From positions 1 through 31,140 of the forward strand of contig JBKJTP010000165.1 of assembly GCA_046590195.1 (NCBI GenBank): a DNA stretch of 31,140 nucleotides. Direction: 5' to 3'. The position numbers and the translations under genes are program-made. The notes beneath the pieces were generated by a model. That model saw only the letters and a program-made list of their open reading frames with translations, searched no databases and was not told the origin of the DNA. The DNA comes from JBKJTP01 sp046590195. Lineage in GTDB: Bacteria > Bacteroidota > Ignavibacteria > Palsa-1295. Within the stretch, counting starts at the first letter, position 1; the number at the start of each line of letters is the position of its first letter. Positions 7,643 to 15,891 of this stretch are shown in pieces.

Positions 7643-9334
7643 TTACCGCTTGATCCGCTCGCCGCCTTCTTCGGTGGCGAAGATCCAGGCAGCCAAGCGA
7701 CCCTCGTTGATCGTCGTGAAATTATCCCAGTAGGCAGGCGAGCGATCGAGCGAGGAGCCCGTGCTATCTCCAGCACCCGCGATCTCAGCTTTGATCGCTA
7801 AGAAGCGGGCCTTCCAGATCTGCATGTTCTCCGTGCGGAGGTCGACCCAGCCTTCTCGTGAGTAGTCATTGATGAGCTGAGCGTTCAGCGGTACCTCGGT
7901 CTTCACCTTGGCCGGTGGGATCTTGATCATTGGTCCACGGACGAGACGCTTGCCGTCGTTCATCAGCACCGGGATACCGATCGAGATCATCTGAGAGCGC
8001 AGGTGATCGTCTGACTCAATGATCTGCTGCGACTTTGCGCTCAGTTCTTCGGCAGATGTTGCGGCAACGCCATCGAAGTTACTTGCAACGCGCTTGAGCA
8101 GTTGCGCCTCAAAAAGAAGTTTCGCGAGGCGTGGTGGCCCGAGCATCTCGAATGCAACGCTCGAATCCGAGTGTTCCTTCTCGAGTGCTTCCATCATGCG
8201 GACAGCAGACTCGCGAAGATAACCTGCTCGGTACGATGGTCCCATCGTCGAAGCATCCAACGCACCCATGATGTCGCGGCCTGTGGCAGCACCCATGAGC
8301 TCGCGAGTAACGTTCTCTGCGATCTCTTCAGGCGTCACCATCTCCATCATGCCCAGCGCGCTGATCGCCTCGAATTCACCGCGTGAGAAGATGCCGTTCT
8401 CGCCAGTATCGATGTAAACTGATTCGAGTTGCTTGCCAGATAGCTTGCCAACGCCGTCCTTTCGGAGATTAAGCGACGAGCCAAGCGTCTCGGCCTCAGC
8501 TACGGATACGTCAAGCAGATCGATCGCTTTGCCACCCTTGCGGATTGGGCCGTACTTTACTTCTTTCCATGCGATCGTGGCAGTTGGCTTGATCTCCTTT
8601 ACGATCGTCACAGCATTCGGCGTGCGAGCCATGAGGAAGAGGAGCAGCGAATGGGCACCAGCCACTGAAGACTTCGAAAGCAGCACGCGAGATGGACGCT
8701 CTTCCGAATGAGTGAATGGGATGTTGAGTCCCATGCCACCTGTGCCACTCGTACCAACCTTGAGATATGCTGTTACCTCAAAGTCGATGAGCGACTTATG
8801 CAGGATCTGGACGTGACGGATCAACTGCGGCACATACATGCTCGCAAGCAGACGCTCAACGAGCTCAGAACTATTATCCGCCTTCTCCTTCACCGCTGCG
8901 CGAACGCGCTGAGAGAGAGTGAAGATATCCTGATAAGCGATCGCAGTCGATGTATTGATGCAATCGATGATCGCATCCGGGCGCGTCTGCTCAAGCGTCT
9001 TGTACAGCGCACTCTCAGTCAGAACTTCATTCGTAAGATCGCCAAGGATGTCGTCGATGAGGATATCGCGGCGAGCTGGATCTTGCAAGATCGCCTCGCG
9101 TGAGTCATCCTTCCACTCGTTCCGAACGAAGAGATTACCCCACACAGCTTCCCATGTCGTCGAAGTGCCTTTGTACAAACCCTCGAAGAACTGCTTCGCA
9201 GCTTCCGCTTCGTGCCGATGAATAGAGGTGACGATAACATGCGCTGGCTTCTCGGTCATTAAACGCTTGATCACAGCCTGACCAACAAGGCCGTAACCTC
9301 CGAGAACCAGTATCCGCTTATTCTTAATATCCAT
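7643..9334 (-). CDS. 563-aa NAD(P)-binding Rossmann-fold protein, SDR-like, substrate unknown
   Basis: The N-terminus carries a dinucleotide-binding motif, LVLGGYGLVGQAVIKRL, with glycines at 12, 13, 15 and 18. Further SDR-like blocks are DAIIDCINTSTA, YLKVGTSGTGGMGLNIPFTH and a Lys-containing LLSKSSVAGAHSLLLFL. The C-terminal 250 residues are mostly helical and unfamiliar to me. At 563 aa it is about twice the length of an ordinary epimerase/dehydratase SDR. No signal peptide or membrane helix. It is the last gene of a six-gene operon, 23 bases after the thiolase, so a role in acyl-CoA or lipid chemistry is plausible but only inferred from context. Confidence 0.7.
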   Translation of the reverse strand: MDIKNKRILVLGGYGLVGQAVIKRLMTEKPAHVIVTSIHRHEAEAAKQFFEGLYKGTSTTWEAVWGNLFVRNEWKDDSREAILQDPARRDILIDDILGDLTNEVLTESALYKTLEQTRPDAIIDCINTSTAIAYQDIFTLSQRVRAAVKEKADNSSELVERLLASMYVPQLIRHVQILHKSLIDFEVTAYLKVGTSGTGGMGLNIPFTHSEERPSRVLLSKSSVAGAHSLLLFLMARTPNAVTIVKEIKPTATIAWKEVKYGPIRKGGKAIDLLDVSVAEAETLGSSLNLRKDGVGKLSGKQLESVYIDTGENGIFSRGEFEAISALGMMEMVTPEEIAENVTRELMGAATGRDIMGALDASTMGPSYRAGYLRESAVRMMEALEKEHSDSSVAFEMLGPPRLAKLLFEAQLLKRVASNFDGVAATSAEELSAKSQQIIESDDHLRSQMISIGIPVLMNDGKRLVRGPMIKIPPAKVKTEVPLNAQLINDYSREGWVDLRTENMQIWKARFLAIKAEIAGAGDSTGSSLDRSPAYWDNFTTINEGRLAAWIFATEEGGERIKR

Positions 9335-9357
9335 CTAACTTGTAAAGACTCCTTTTA

Positions 9358-10560
9358 TTAGTCGCGCTCAAACATCGCCGCGATACCCTGACCGACACCA
9401 ATGCACATCGTTGCAATGCCACGCTTGGCGCCGCCCTGCTTCATCTGATTCAGCAATGTGCCGACAACGCGTCCGCCACTTGCACCAAGCGGATGCCCGA
9501 TCGCAATTGCGCCGCCCTTCGGATTGACGATGTCGCGACTCAATCCAAGCTCGCCGATCACAGCAAGACTCTGCGAAGCAAAGGCTTCGTTCAACTCGAA
9601 CAGATCGACATCGCTAAGCTTCTTGCCAGTGCGAGTGAGTAGCTTATTGACCGCATAGATCGGTCCGACACCCATGATGCGAGGGGAGAGGCCTTCCGAC
9701 AAACCAGCAACGAATCGGCCCATCGGCTCTACGCCCAGTTTGCTTAGCATGCGCTCGCTTACCATCACGACGGCGCTTGCGCCATCATTTAGGGAGCTGG
9801 AGTTACCGGCGGTAACACTGCCACCTTTGCGGAATGCCGGCTTGAGCGTCGCAAGCTTTTCGATCGAAGTGTCTTTGCGAGGTTGCTCATCGCGGCTGAC
9901 GATGATTGCATCACCCTTGCGGGAAGGGATCTCGACAGGAGTGATCTCTGCATCATAAAAGCCTTCCTCCTGCGCCTTTATCGCACGCTGGTGTGACTCG
10001 TATGCGAACGCATCCTGATCTTCTCGCGATATCTTCCACTGCTCTGCGACATTCTCTGCAGTTTCGCCCATGGACTCAAGCGGGAACATCGCTTCCATCT
10101 TTGGATTCGGATAACGCCAGCCGAGAGCAGTGTCATAGGCAGTGAGGTTGCCGAAGAGCGCAGCACCGCTAACATTCTTAGGCACCGAATACGGCGCACG
10201 TGTCATGCTCTCCACACCACCAGCGATGATGACATCGGCATCGCCATTCTTGATCGCGCGTCCCGCCTGGATGATCGCATCGAGCGATGAACCGCAAAGA
10301 CGATTGATCGTCACCGCAGGCACACGCTCAGGGTAGCCAGCGAGCAACACACCCATGCGAGCGATATTCCGATTGTCTTCGCCTGCGCCGTTCGCGCAAC
10401 CGAAGAGCACGTCATCGATGTCGTTCGGATCAAGGCTCGCGCGCTTCGCGACATCGCGCAATACGATCGCGGCGAGATCATCGGGACGAACATCCTTCAA
10501 CGCGCCGCCATACTTACCGAACGGAGTGCGACACGAGGCTACAATATAGGCTTCTGCCAT
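9358..10560 (-). CDS. Thiolase (acetyl-CoA acetyltransferase / 3-ketoacyl-CoA thiolase)
   Basis: A 400-aa thiolase II/I-type enzyme with all catalytic elements: nucleophile C89 in NRLCGSSLDA, H356 in AIAIGHPLGASGG, and C386 in TMCIGVGQG. It carries out reversible Claisen condensation or thiolysis of acyl-CoA thioesters. The GGVESMTRAPYSVPK segment resembles 3-oxoadipyl-CoA/3-ketoacyl-CoA thiolases as well as acetoacetyl-CoA thiolases, so the exact chain-length preference cannot be read from sequence. It sits 22 bases after a 3-hydroxyacyl-CoA dehydrogenase relative. That pairing is typical of beta-oxidation or butyrate/ketone chemistry, although the dehydrogenase here looks degenerate. Confidence 0.93.
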   Translation of the reverse strand: MAEAYIVASCRTPFGKYGGALKDVRPDDLAAIVLRDVAKRASLDPNDIDDVLFGCANGAGEDNRNIARMGVLLAGYPERVPAVTINRLCGSSLDAIIQAGRAIKNGDADVIIAGGVESMTRAPYSVPKNVSGAALFGNLTAYDTALGWRYPNPKMEAMFPLESMGETAENVAEQWKISREDQDAFAYESHQRAIKAQEEGFYDAEITPVEIPSRKGDAIIVSRDEQPRKDTSIEKLATLKPAFRKGGSVTAGNSSSLNDGASAVVMVSERMLSKLGVEPMGRFVAGLSEGLSPRIMGVGPIYAVNKLLTRTGKKLSDVDLFELNEAFASQSLAVIGELGLSRDIVNPKGGAIAIGHPLGASGGRVVGTLLNQMKQGGAKRGIATMCIGVGQGIAAMFERD

Positions 10561-10582
10561 GTGACTTATAAACGTAAACTTA

Positions 10583-11209
10583 TTATGCTAAAACTTGTGT
10601 GTTGTGGAAGCGAAAGCCTGCCTCCGCATTACGACGAAGACGAGATGCTACGCGGTAACGATCGCCGCCATACTCCTTTGCGAGTGCATCGAGCACAGCA
10701 ACTATCGCTTTAGCACCGATCTCATCGCACCAAGCAAGCGGACCCTTTGGATAGTTTGTGCCAAGCTTCATCGCCTGATCGATGTCTTCAGCGCTTGCAA
10801 CGGATTCTTGCAGAGCGAATGCACCCTCATTGATGATCATTGCCAATGCGCGAGGGAAGACGCCTGCAACGCAGTCATTGATCTGCTCACCGGTCTTACC
10901 GAGTGCCGGAAAGAACTCAGTTGCTTCTGAAGATCTAACAATCGAATACTCGACGGTCGGCTGTTTCGCGAAGTAATTCGGAAACATCGGAATGCCAATC
11001 ACATTCGCTGCGGTATACGCTGCAGTGGAGTGAGTGAGCGTGTTCGTGACAACGAGCGGGCCGGACGCTGGTGAAGCAAGCTTCGCCGCTACATCAAGGA
11101 AGCGCGCATCGACAACGACATCAGCATCAGATGTGACAACATCAAATGCGCTGAACGCCTGCTCGAAGCTTGCGTGATACTCCTCATCTGCAATGATCTG
11201 TACTTTCAT
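10583..11209 (-). CDS. Shortened 3-hydroxyacyl-CoA dehydrogenase-like protein, probably not an active dehydrogenase
   Basis: A 208-aa protein. Residues 115-208 match the helical C-terminal domain of 3-hydroxyacyl-CoA dehydrogenases (FPRALAMIINEGAFALQES, AMKLGTNYPKGPLAW). Residues 50-110 match only the second half of the N-terminal domain. The first Rossmann half with its GxGxxG loop is replaced by about 45 short residues, so the protein lacks roughly 75-80 aa. The catalytic His of the HFFNP block is Pro at residue 74 (GIPMFPN), and the Asn of the VNR motif is Pro at 119 (VFPR). It may be a scaffold, CoA-binding or regulatory partner for the thiolase. Family membership is fairly clear; loss of activity is inferred. 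Confidence 0.75.
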   Translation of the reverse strand: MKVQIIADEEYHASFEQAFSAFDVVTSDADVVVDARFLDVAAKLASPASGPLVVTNTLTHSTAAYTAANVIGIPMFPNYFAKQPTVEYSIVRSSEATEFFPALGKTGEQINDCVAGVFPRALAMIINEGAFALQESVASAEDIDQAMKLGTNYPKGPLAWCDEIGAKAIVAVLDALAKEYGGDRYRVASRLRRNAEAGFRFHNTQVLA

Positions 11210-11215
11210 CTGATG

Positions 11216-12364
11216 TTAAAAATCTTGTAGTGCTGCTTTCGCGCGCTGCGCATTGGCCAGAGCTTCTTCGATAGTATCAGCGATCACTGTCATGTGACCC
11301 ATCTTACGCCCTGCGCGTGGTTCGGCTTTGCCATAAAGATGCAGTTTGACACCATGGATGGCAAGTGCCTTCTGCCACTGTGGTGTGCCGCGCTCCCATT
11401 CGTCGCCAAGGAGATTGATCATCACAGCAGGCTTCGGCTGATCCGGCGAACCAAGCGGCAAGCCACACACAGCTCGCAACTGCTGCTCGAACTGGCTGGT
11501 GTTGCACGCATCGAACGTGTAATGACCTGAATTATGAGGACGTGGAGCGAGCTCATTAACGAGAAGCCTTCCATCTCGAGTCACAAAGTACTCTGTGCAG
11601 AGCACTCCAACGACGTCCAGTTTCTCGAGTATCGTCTTGCTAAGTGCTATTGCTTGCTTCGTAAGTGCATCGCTGATGCGCGCCGGCGCGATCGTCACAT
11701 CAAGAATGTGATTCTTGTGCGAATTCTCAACAGCGCCGTAATGCACAAAGCTGCTATCGATGCCGCGTGCAGCCACGACAGATATCTCTAACTCAAAATC
11801 AACAAACGCTTCCAGTATCGCTTCGTGATAGCTGAGTGATGTGAAGGCTCCTGCCACATCGGATTGCGACTTGATCTTCACTTGGCCTTTGCCATCGTAG
11901 CCGAAGCCAGCGGTCTTGAGGACGCATGGAAGTCCTAGTTCGCTCACGGCTTTCTCAAGCTCTTCTTGCGAGCGAACGACTCGAAAAGGTGTAACAGGAA
12001 TACCGTTCTCACTTAAGAAAGTCTTTTCACGCAAGCGGTTCTGTGTTGTGTGAAGCACCCGGCCACTTGGACGAACCGGCACATGCTTTTGTGCTTCATC
12101 TCTCGTTACCGAAGGTACGTTCTCGAACTCGAACGTGATCACATCAACACCCTTCGCAAACTCCGCAATCTGCTCAAGATCGTCGAATGCAGCAGTTATC
12201 TCGAGATCTGCGATCTGTCCGGTAGGGGAGTTCTTCTCAGGAGAATAGGTGTGAACGCGGTATCCCATCTTGCGCGCTTCGATAGCGAGCATGCGGCCCA
12301 ATTGTCCGCTGCCAAGAATACCGATGGTCGCACCGGGAAGAATAGGGGAGAGCTCGTTATTCAT
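11216..12364 (-). CDS. purK: N5-carboxyaminoimidazole ribonucleotide synthase
   Basis: A 382-aa ATP-grasp enzyme that carboxylates aminoimidazole ribonucleotide with bicarbonate and ATP in purine synthesis. The N-terminus has the family signature ATIGILGSGQLGRMLAIEARK, followed by the VITFEFENV block. The ATP-grasp core includes LPCVLKTAGFGYDGKGQVKI, and the C-terminal part has ELAPRPHNSGHYTFDAC with the conserved Asn/Arg. Length is normal. Its start overlaps the purE stop by four bases (12361-12364), indicating translational coupling with the enzyme that uses its unstable product. Confidence 0.96.
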   Translation of the reverse strand: MNNELSPILPGATIGILGSGQLGRMLAIEARKMGYRVHTYSPEKNSPTGQIADLEITAAFDDLEQIAEFAKGVDVITFEFENVPSVTRDEAQKHVPVRPSGRVLHTTQNRLREKTFLSENGIPVTPFRVVRSQEELEKAVSELGLPCVLKTAGFGYDGKGQVKIKSQSDVAGAFTSLSYHEAILEAFVDFELEISVVAARGIDSSFVHYGAVENSHKNHILDVTIAPARISDALTKQAIALSKTILEKLDVVGVLCTEYFVTRDGRLLVNELAPRPHNSGHYTFDACNTSQFEQQLRAVCGLPLGSPDQPKPAVMINLLGDEWERGTPQWQKALAIHGVKLHLYGKAEPRAGRKMGHMTVIADTIEEALANAQRAKAALQDF

Positions 12365-12867
12365 CCGAGCTTATTGTTCTCCATCACCGATGCTGTCTGC
12401 GCATCACGATACGCGCGCAGCTTTTCGCGAAGCGCTTCATCATCATTCGAGAGCATCGCGATAGCGAGAAGTGCAGCGTTCTTCGCACCTGCCTTACCAA
12501 TAGCAAGAGTACCGACAGGAATGCCACCTGGCATCTGTACGATCGAGTAGAGCGAATCGATGCCCTTCATCGTTGCACTCTCGACAGGCACACCAAGCAC
12601 AGGCAGTATCGTCTGCGCTGCAGCCATACCTGGAAGATGCGCAGCGCCTCCGGCACCGGCAATGATGATCTTGAGTCCTCGCGATTCCGCTGTCGATGCG
12701 TACTCTGCTAACCACTTGGGTGTGCGGTGCGCAGAGACGACGCGGCACTCATGTGCTACACCGAACTCGTTCAAGATATCATCAGCGTGCTTCATGGTCT
12801 CCCAGTCGGAGGTGCTCCCCATGATCACGCCCACTATGGGGTTAGCTGCTGGCTGTGAGTCTGCCAT
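12361..12867 (-). CDS. purE: N5-carboxyaminoimidazole ribonucleotide mutase
   Basis: A 168-aa class I PurE. It converts N5-CAIR to 4-carboxy-AIR. The family signature is complete: GVIMGSTSDWETMKHADDIL (residues 13-32), VVSAHRTP with H47, IIAGAGGAAHLPGM and VQMPGGIPVGTLAIGKAGAKN. The short N-terminal tail before the core (about 10 residues) is unremarkable. It lies between icd (10 bases upstream) and purK (4-base overlap) in the minus-strand operon. Confidence 0.96.
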   Translation of the reverse strand: MADSQPAANPIVGVIMGSTSDWETMKHADDILNEFGVAHECRVVSAHRTPKWLAEYASTAESRGLKIIIAGAGGAAHLPGMAAAQTILPVLGVPVESATMKGIDSLYSIVQMPGGIPVGTLAIGKAGAKNAALLAIAMLSNDDEALREKLRAYRDAQTASVMENNKLG

Positions 12868-12877
12868 TGCGTTTGTG

Positions 12878-14332
12878 TTATTCGCCTTGCGCTAATGAGT
12901 AGCCAGGCACACCGTCAAAAGAACAGAGCGTTTCCATCTTGATGAAGTCGAGACCTGTCGACTCGATCTTCGTGATCAATTCCACAATATCATTATGCGA
13001 GATCGTCCCATTGTTCCGACCGCGAAAGCGGCATCGGTAATGGTCGGTCCTGAAGGTAGACTTGAATCCCTTTGGCCACACCTTTACGCCACGGCTGGTC
13101 ACGAGCTTGAGCTCCATCGCTGCTGGCGTCACGGTGAGCACCTTCTCTGCAAGTTCTTCCGTCTCACCCAGATGATCGAAGAAGAGATCGACGCCGATCA
13201 TCTCCTTCTTGCTCCGCGTATGCGGTTCTGTGCGGACCGTCGGCTGATCGAACGCGACGTAATGCACTTTCTCGAATGTCTGCGGCTCCTGACCGAGATG
13301 CGCGATCACTGCGTCAGCAAAGTCCTTCGTGCCGACCTTCTTCTTGCTGATGCCTTCTTTGTAGATCTCGCCAGTGTGAATGCCTTCCTCGATGGTGCGA
13401 AGCCATGCGTTGTGTACTTTTGTCGCGATATCAGCTTGCCCGATGTGGACGAGCATCATTACTGCGCCGAGCAACAAGCCCGATGGATTAGCGATCCCTA
13501 GTCCCGCGATGGTTGGGGCAGAGCCATGGATCGCTTCGAACATCGCGAAGTCCGGACCGATGTTCGCAGATCCAGCGAGGCCAACAGAGCCCGCGATCTC
13601 GGCAGCGATATCGCTCAGGACATCGCCATAAAGATTGAGTGTTACAACGACATCGAACTGCTCTGGTACATTCGCAATGCGCGCAGCGGCGATATCGAGG
13701 ATGTGGTGATCCGTTTGGATCTGCGGATAATCTTTCGCGATCTCATCGAACACCTTATGAAAGGTGCCGTCGGTGAACTTCATGATATTATCCTTCGTGA
13801 TGCAGCTCAGCTTCTTGCGGTTATTACGAACGCAATACTCGAACGCATAACGGACGATACGCTCAGAACCAGAGCGGGTGATAAGCTTAAGTGCTTGATA
13901 AGAATCTTCGGTTTGGCGGTGCTCGATGCCAGCATAGAGATCCTCTTCATTCTCGCGAACGATGACGATATCCATTTTCGGATGCTTCGTATCGACGAAA
14001 GGGTAATACGATACGCAAGGACGAACATTCGCGTAAAGCCCTAGCGTCTTGCGGATCGTCACGTTGAGGCTCTTCATCCCGCCACCTTGCGGAGTGGTGA
14101 TCGGCGCCTTCAGGAATACTTTGTTGCGGAGCAGTGAGTCCCAGCTCGAATCTGCGATACCTGTTGAGTTACCGCCCAGATAGACCTTCTCTCCAACCTC
14201 GATCGTATCGATCTTGAGTTGCGCGCCAGCCGCTTCGAGAATGCGGAGCGTGGCGTCCATGATCTCCGGACCAATGCCATCGCCATGCGCTACTGTGATA
14301 GGTGTCGGGATCGGGAAACGGAAAGATGCCAT
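12878..14332 (-). CDS. icd: Isocitrate dehydrogenase with C-terminal extension (Thermus/Rickettsia type)
   Basis: A 484-aa decarboxylating dehydrogenase of the isocitrate/isopropylmalate family that makes 2-oxoglutarate in the TCA cycle. Visible features are the HGDGIGPEI start, the substrate loop KSLNVTIRKTLGLYANVRP (S88, N90, R94, R104), VIVRENEEDLYAGIEH, and the NLYGDVLSDIAAEIAGSVG metal/cofactor region. About 150 C-terminal residues form the extra domain seen in Thermus thermophilus-type enzymes, which distinguishes it from the ~416-aa E. coli form. Family members use NADP or NAD; I cannot decide which. It heads the operon icd-purE-purK-and downstream genes. Confidence 0.93.
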   Translation of the reverse strand: MASFRFPIPTPITVAHGDGIGPEIMDATLRILEAAGAQLKIDTIEVGEKVYLGGNSTGIADSSWDSLLRNKVFLKAPITTPQGGGMKSLNVTIRKTLGLYANVRPCVSYYPFVDTKHPKMDIVIVRENEEDLYAGIEHRQTEDSYQALKLITRSGSERIVRYAFEYCVRNNRKKLSCITKDNIMKFTDGTFHKVFDEIAKDYPQIQTDHHILDIAAARIANVPEQFDVVVTLNLYGDVLSDIAAEIAGSVGLAGSANIGPDFAMFEAIHGSAPTIAGLGIANPSGLLLGAVMMLVHIGQADIATKVHNAWLRTIEEGIHTGEIYKEGISKKKVGTKDFADAVIAHLGQEPQTFEKVHYVAFDQPTVRTEPHTRSKKEMIGVDLFFDHLGETEELAEKVLTVTPAAMELKLVTSRGVKVWPKGFKSTFRTDHYRCRFRGRNNGTISHNDIVELITKIESTGLDFIKMETLCSFDGVPGYSLAQGE

Positions 14333-14525
14333 CTGTCGGAAGTGGGCTGCTTGGACCAGTGAGGGAAATAAGAAGTGCGGGGCCGTCAGATCAACTCAGA
14401 GCGCCCCGAACGGATGTCGGCGCGCCTTAAACAGAGCTGTTTGGGGAGGGGTTTCGGACTTCCGAAATGGGCTGGGACTTATTACATAATCCAGTTGCGA
14501 AGCCCAGGAGCTGTCGGTCGAGGCT
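14333..14525. promoter_or_regulatory. icd operon upstream region with two imperfect palindromes
   Basis: 193 bases separate the stop of the minus-strand membrane-protein gene from the icd start. Two near-palindromes lie here: AAACAG-AG-CTGTTT at 14429-14442 and TTTCGGA-CT-TCCGAAA at 14452-14467, with centres 24 bp apart (about two helical turns or slightly more). They lie 97-135 bases upstream of icd, a plausible place for operators. No clear -10/-35 pair or terminator could be assigned. Confidence 0.35.
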
Positions 14526-14906
14526 CTACAAGAATTCGGTCTTGATATAGGCCCAGAGCTTGATCGCTCCGTAGAAGAAGAGCACCATGACCACCACCGC
14601 ACCGGCCGTCATCCAGAGATGATTCTTCAACGCCCGAGGGTTTGTCATCAAGGTGTGCAGGAATTTCCGGACGTACTCTTCCGCATCGGTCATGAGCTTC
14701 GTGACCTTTGGGAAACGGGTCTTCAGCTTTTCGAGCAGGCGGGCAGCCCATGGGAGCTCTTGCGACAGGATGAACAGGCCGATCAGCAAAAAGAGGATAC
14801 CCTGAAGGAAAGGGAGAAATAGCCCAAGGATGCCAAGGATGATGAAAAACCACCCTGCTGAGAGCTTCAACAGGCGTTTCATTTTCTTATTAGTCCGCTT
14901 GGCCAC
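14526..14906 (-). CDS. Small inner-membrane protein, PGPGW/DUF454-like
   Basis: A protein of up to 126 aa with a hydrophobic hairpin of two adjacent helices (LSAGWFFIILGILGLFLPFL and GILFLLIGLFILSQ, residues about 15-48). A charged amphipathic middle follows, then a third helix (about 98-120). The GW..GILGLFLPFLQG pattern resembles the PGPGW / DUF454 families of unknown function, but the signature is loose. The frame begins with GTG at 14906; an in-frame ATG at 14882 would give 118 aa starting MKRLLKLSAGW. Neither has a good ribosome-binding site. It stands alone, 193 bases upstream of icd on the same strand. Confidence 0.65.
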   Translation of the reverse strand: MAKRTNKKMKRLLKLSAGWFFIILGILGLFLPFLQGILFLLIGLFILSQELPWAARLLEKLKTRFPKVTKLMTDAEEYVRKFLHTLMTNPRALKNHLWMTAGAVVVMVLFFYGAIKLWAYIKTEFL

Positions 14907-15105
14907 GAGGTTGTTGGAAGGGTCGCTGCTAATGAGTGAAATAGGTTACTCTGCCATTGCTGGCGTTAGTGTTATCCCTTAAAAATAACGCCGAACGCAC
15001 AGATAATTTTAGAATAGCACTAAAGAACCTACTCAAGAGCAGTGAAACCAGAAGTTGTTTGGCGAGGATCGTGTGTTTAATAGGAACTTGCAATCATAGA
15101 AAAAC
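14907..15105. promoter_or_regulatory. Divergent intergenic region between the membrane-protein gene and elbB
   Basis: 199 bases between divergent genes, so it should hold promoters for both. A 7-bp inverted repeat GGCGTTA / TAACGCC (14962-14968, 14986-14992) with a 17-base AT-rich centre is the main structure. A weak plus-strand promoter candidate is TTGTTT (15055-15060), 16 bases, TTAATA (15077-15082), which ends 23 bases before the elbB ATG. No RNA gene or reading frame is apparent. Confidence 0.3.
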
Positions 15106-15822
15106 ATGAAGATCGCAGTAGTCCTTTCCGGTTCAGGCTATCTAGATGGTGCCGAGATCAACGAGTCCGTCGCAACGCTCTGGGCTCTTAGCTTTCATCA
15201 GGAGAATGGCGTGATCGTTCAGTGCTTCGCTCCGGATGCGGACCAGCATCACGTAGTCAATCATTTGTCCGGACAGGAGAAGACCGGCGAGAAGCGCAAC
15301 ATCCTCGAAGAGGCTGCTCGTATAGCTCGTGGTAAGATCAAGCCGCTGAGTGAGCTTCGCGAATCAGAATACGATGCGCTCATTATGCCCGGAGGATTCG
15401 GCGCAGCGAAGAATCTTTGCACCTTCGCATTCGATGGCAGTAAGGGCAAGGTAAATCCCGAGCTTGAGAATGTGTTGAAGCAATTCCGGCAAGCAGAGAA
15501 GCCGATCGGTGCTGCTTGCATCGCGCCTGCGATCCTTGCACTAACATTCAAAGAAACGCCGCTTGAGTTAACAGTCGGCACCTCAGGCAACGAATCGGCT
15601 GAGATCGAGAAGCTTGGCCACAAGCACCAGTCGATGGGGGTGCAGGACGCCCACATCGATCAGGAGAACCTCATCGTTACCACACCGGCCTTCATGTATG
15701 ACGCCGCACCGCTTCACGGCATCTTCACTGGTGTGAAGAAGATGGTCGATCTTGTGATCGCACTCGTCGAAGAGAAGGCCGAGGCGAACGCGAAGGGGCT
15801 TGTGTCGAAAGCATCTGGATAA
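15106..15822 (+). CDS. elbB: ElbB-type isoprenoid biosynthesis glyoxalase (DJ-1/PfpI fold)
   Basis: A 238-aa cytoplasmic protein of the DJ-1/PfpI superfamily, closest by eye to E. coli ElbB (YhbL). It begins MKIAVVLSGSGYLDGAEINE and has VVNHLSGQEKTGEKRNILEEAARIARG, DALIMPGGFGAAKNL, and the nucleophile-elbow Cys in GAACIAPAILAL. ElbB proteins have weak glyoxalase activity and were linked genetically to isoprenoid synthesis; the true substrate is uncertain. Single gene with its own upstream region; the next gene starts 56 bases downstream. Confidence 0.92.
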   Translation: MKIAVVLSGSGYLDGAEINESVATLWALSFHQENGVIVQCFAPDADQHHVVNHLSGQEKTGEKRNILEEAARIARGKIKPLSELRESEYDALIMPGGFGAAKNLCTFAFDGSKGKVNPELENVLKQFRQAEKPIGAACIAPAILALTFKETPLELTVGTSGNESAEIEKLGHKHQSMGVQDAHIDQENLIVTTPAFMYDAAPLHGIFTGVKKMVDLVIALVEEKAEANAKGLVSKASG

Positions 15823-15865
15823 CTTTGCGCTGCTGGGCGAAACTGTCCACCCATATTCGGGATTA

Positions 15866-15891
15866 GATAGGTGTCCATATGAGCACCTATC
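15866..15891 (+). promoter_or_regulatory. Hairpin with the start codon of the UmuD-like gene in its loop
   Basis: Arms GATAGGTG (15866-15873) and CACCTATC (15884-15891) pair perfectly around the 10-base loop TCCATATGAG, which contains the ATG (15879-15881). In RNA this would sequester the translation-initiation region; as DNA it could be an operator. No ordinary Shine-Dalgarno sequence is visible outside the hairpin. Confidence 0.5.
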
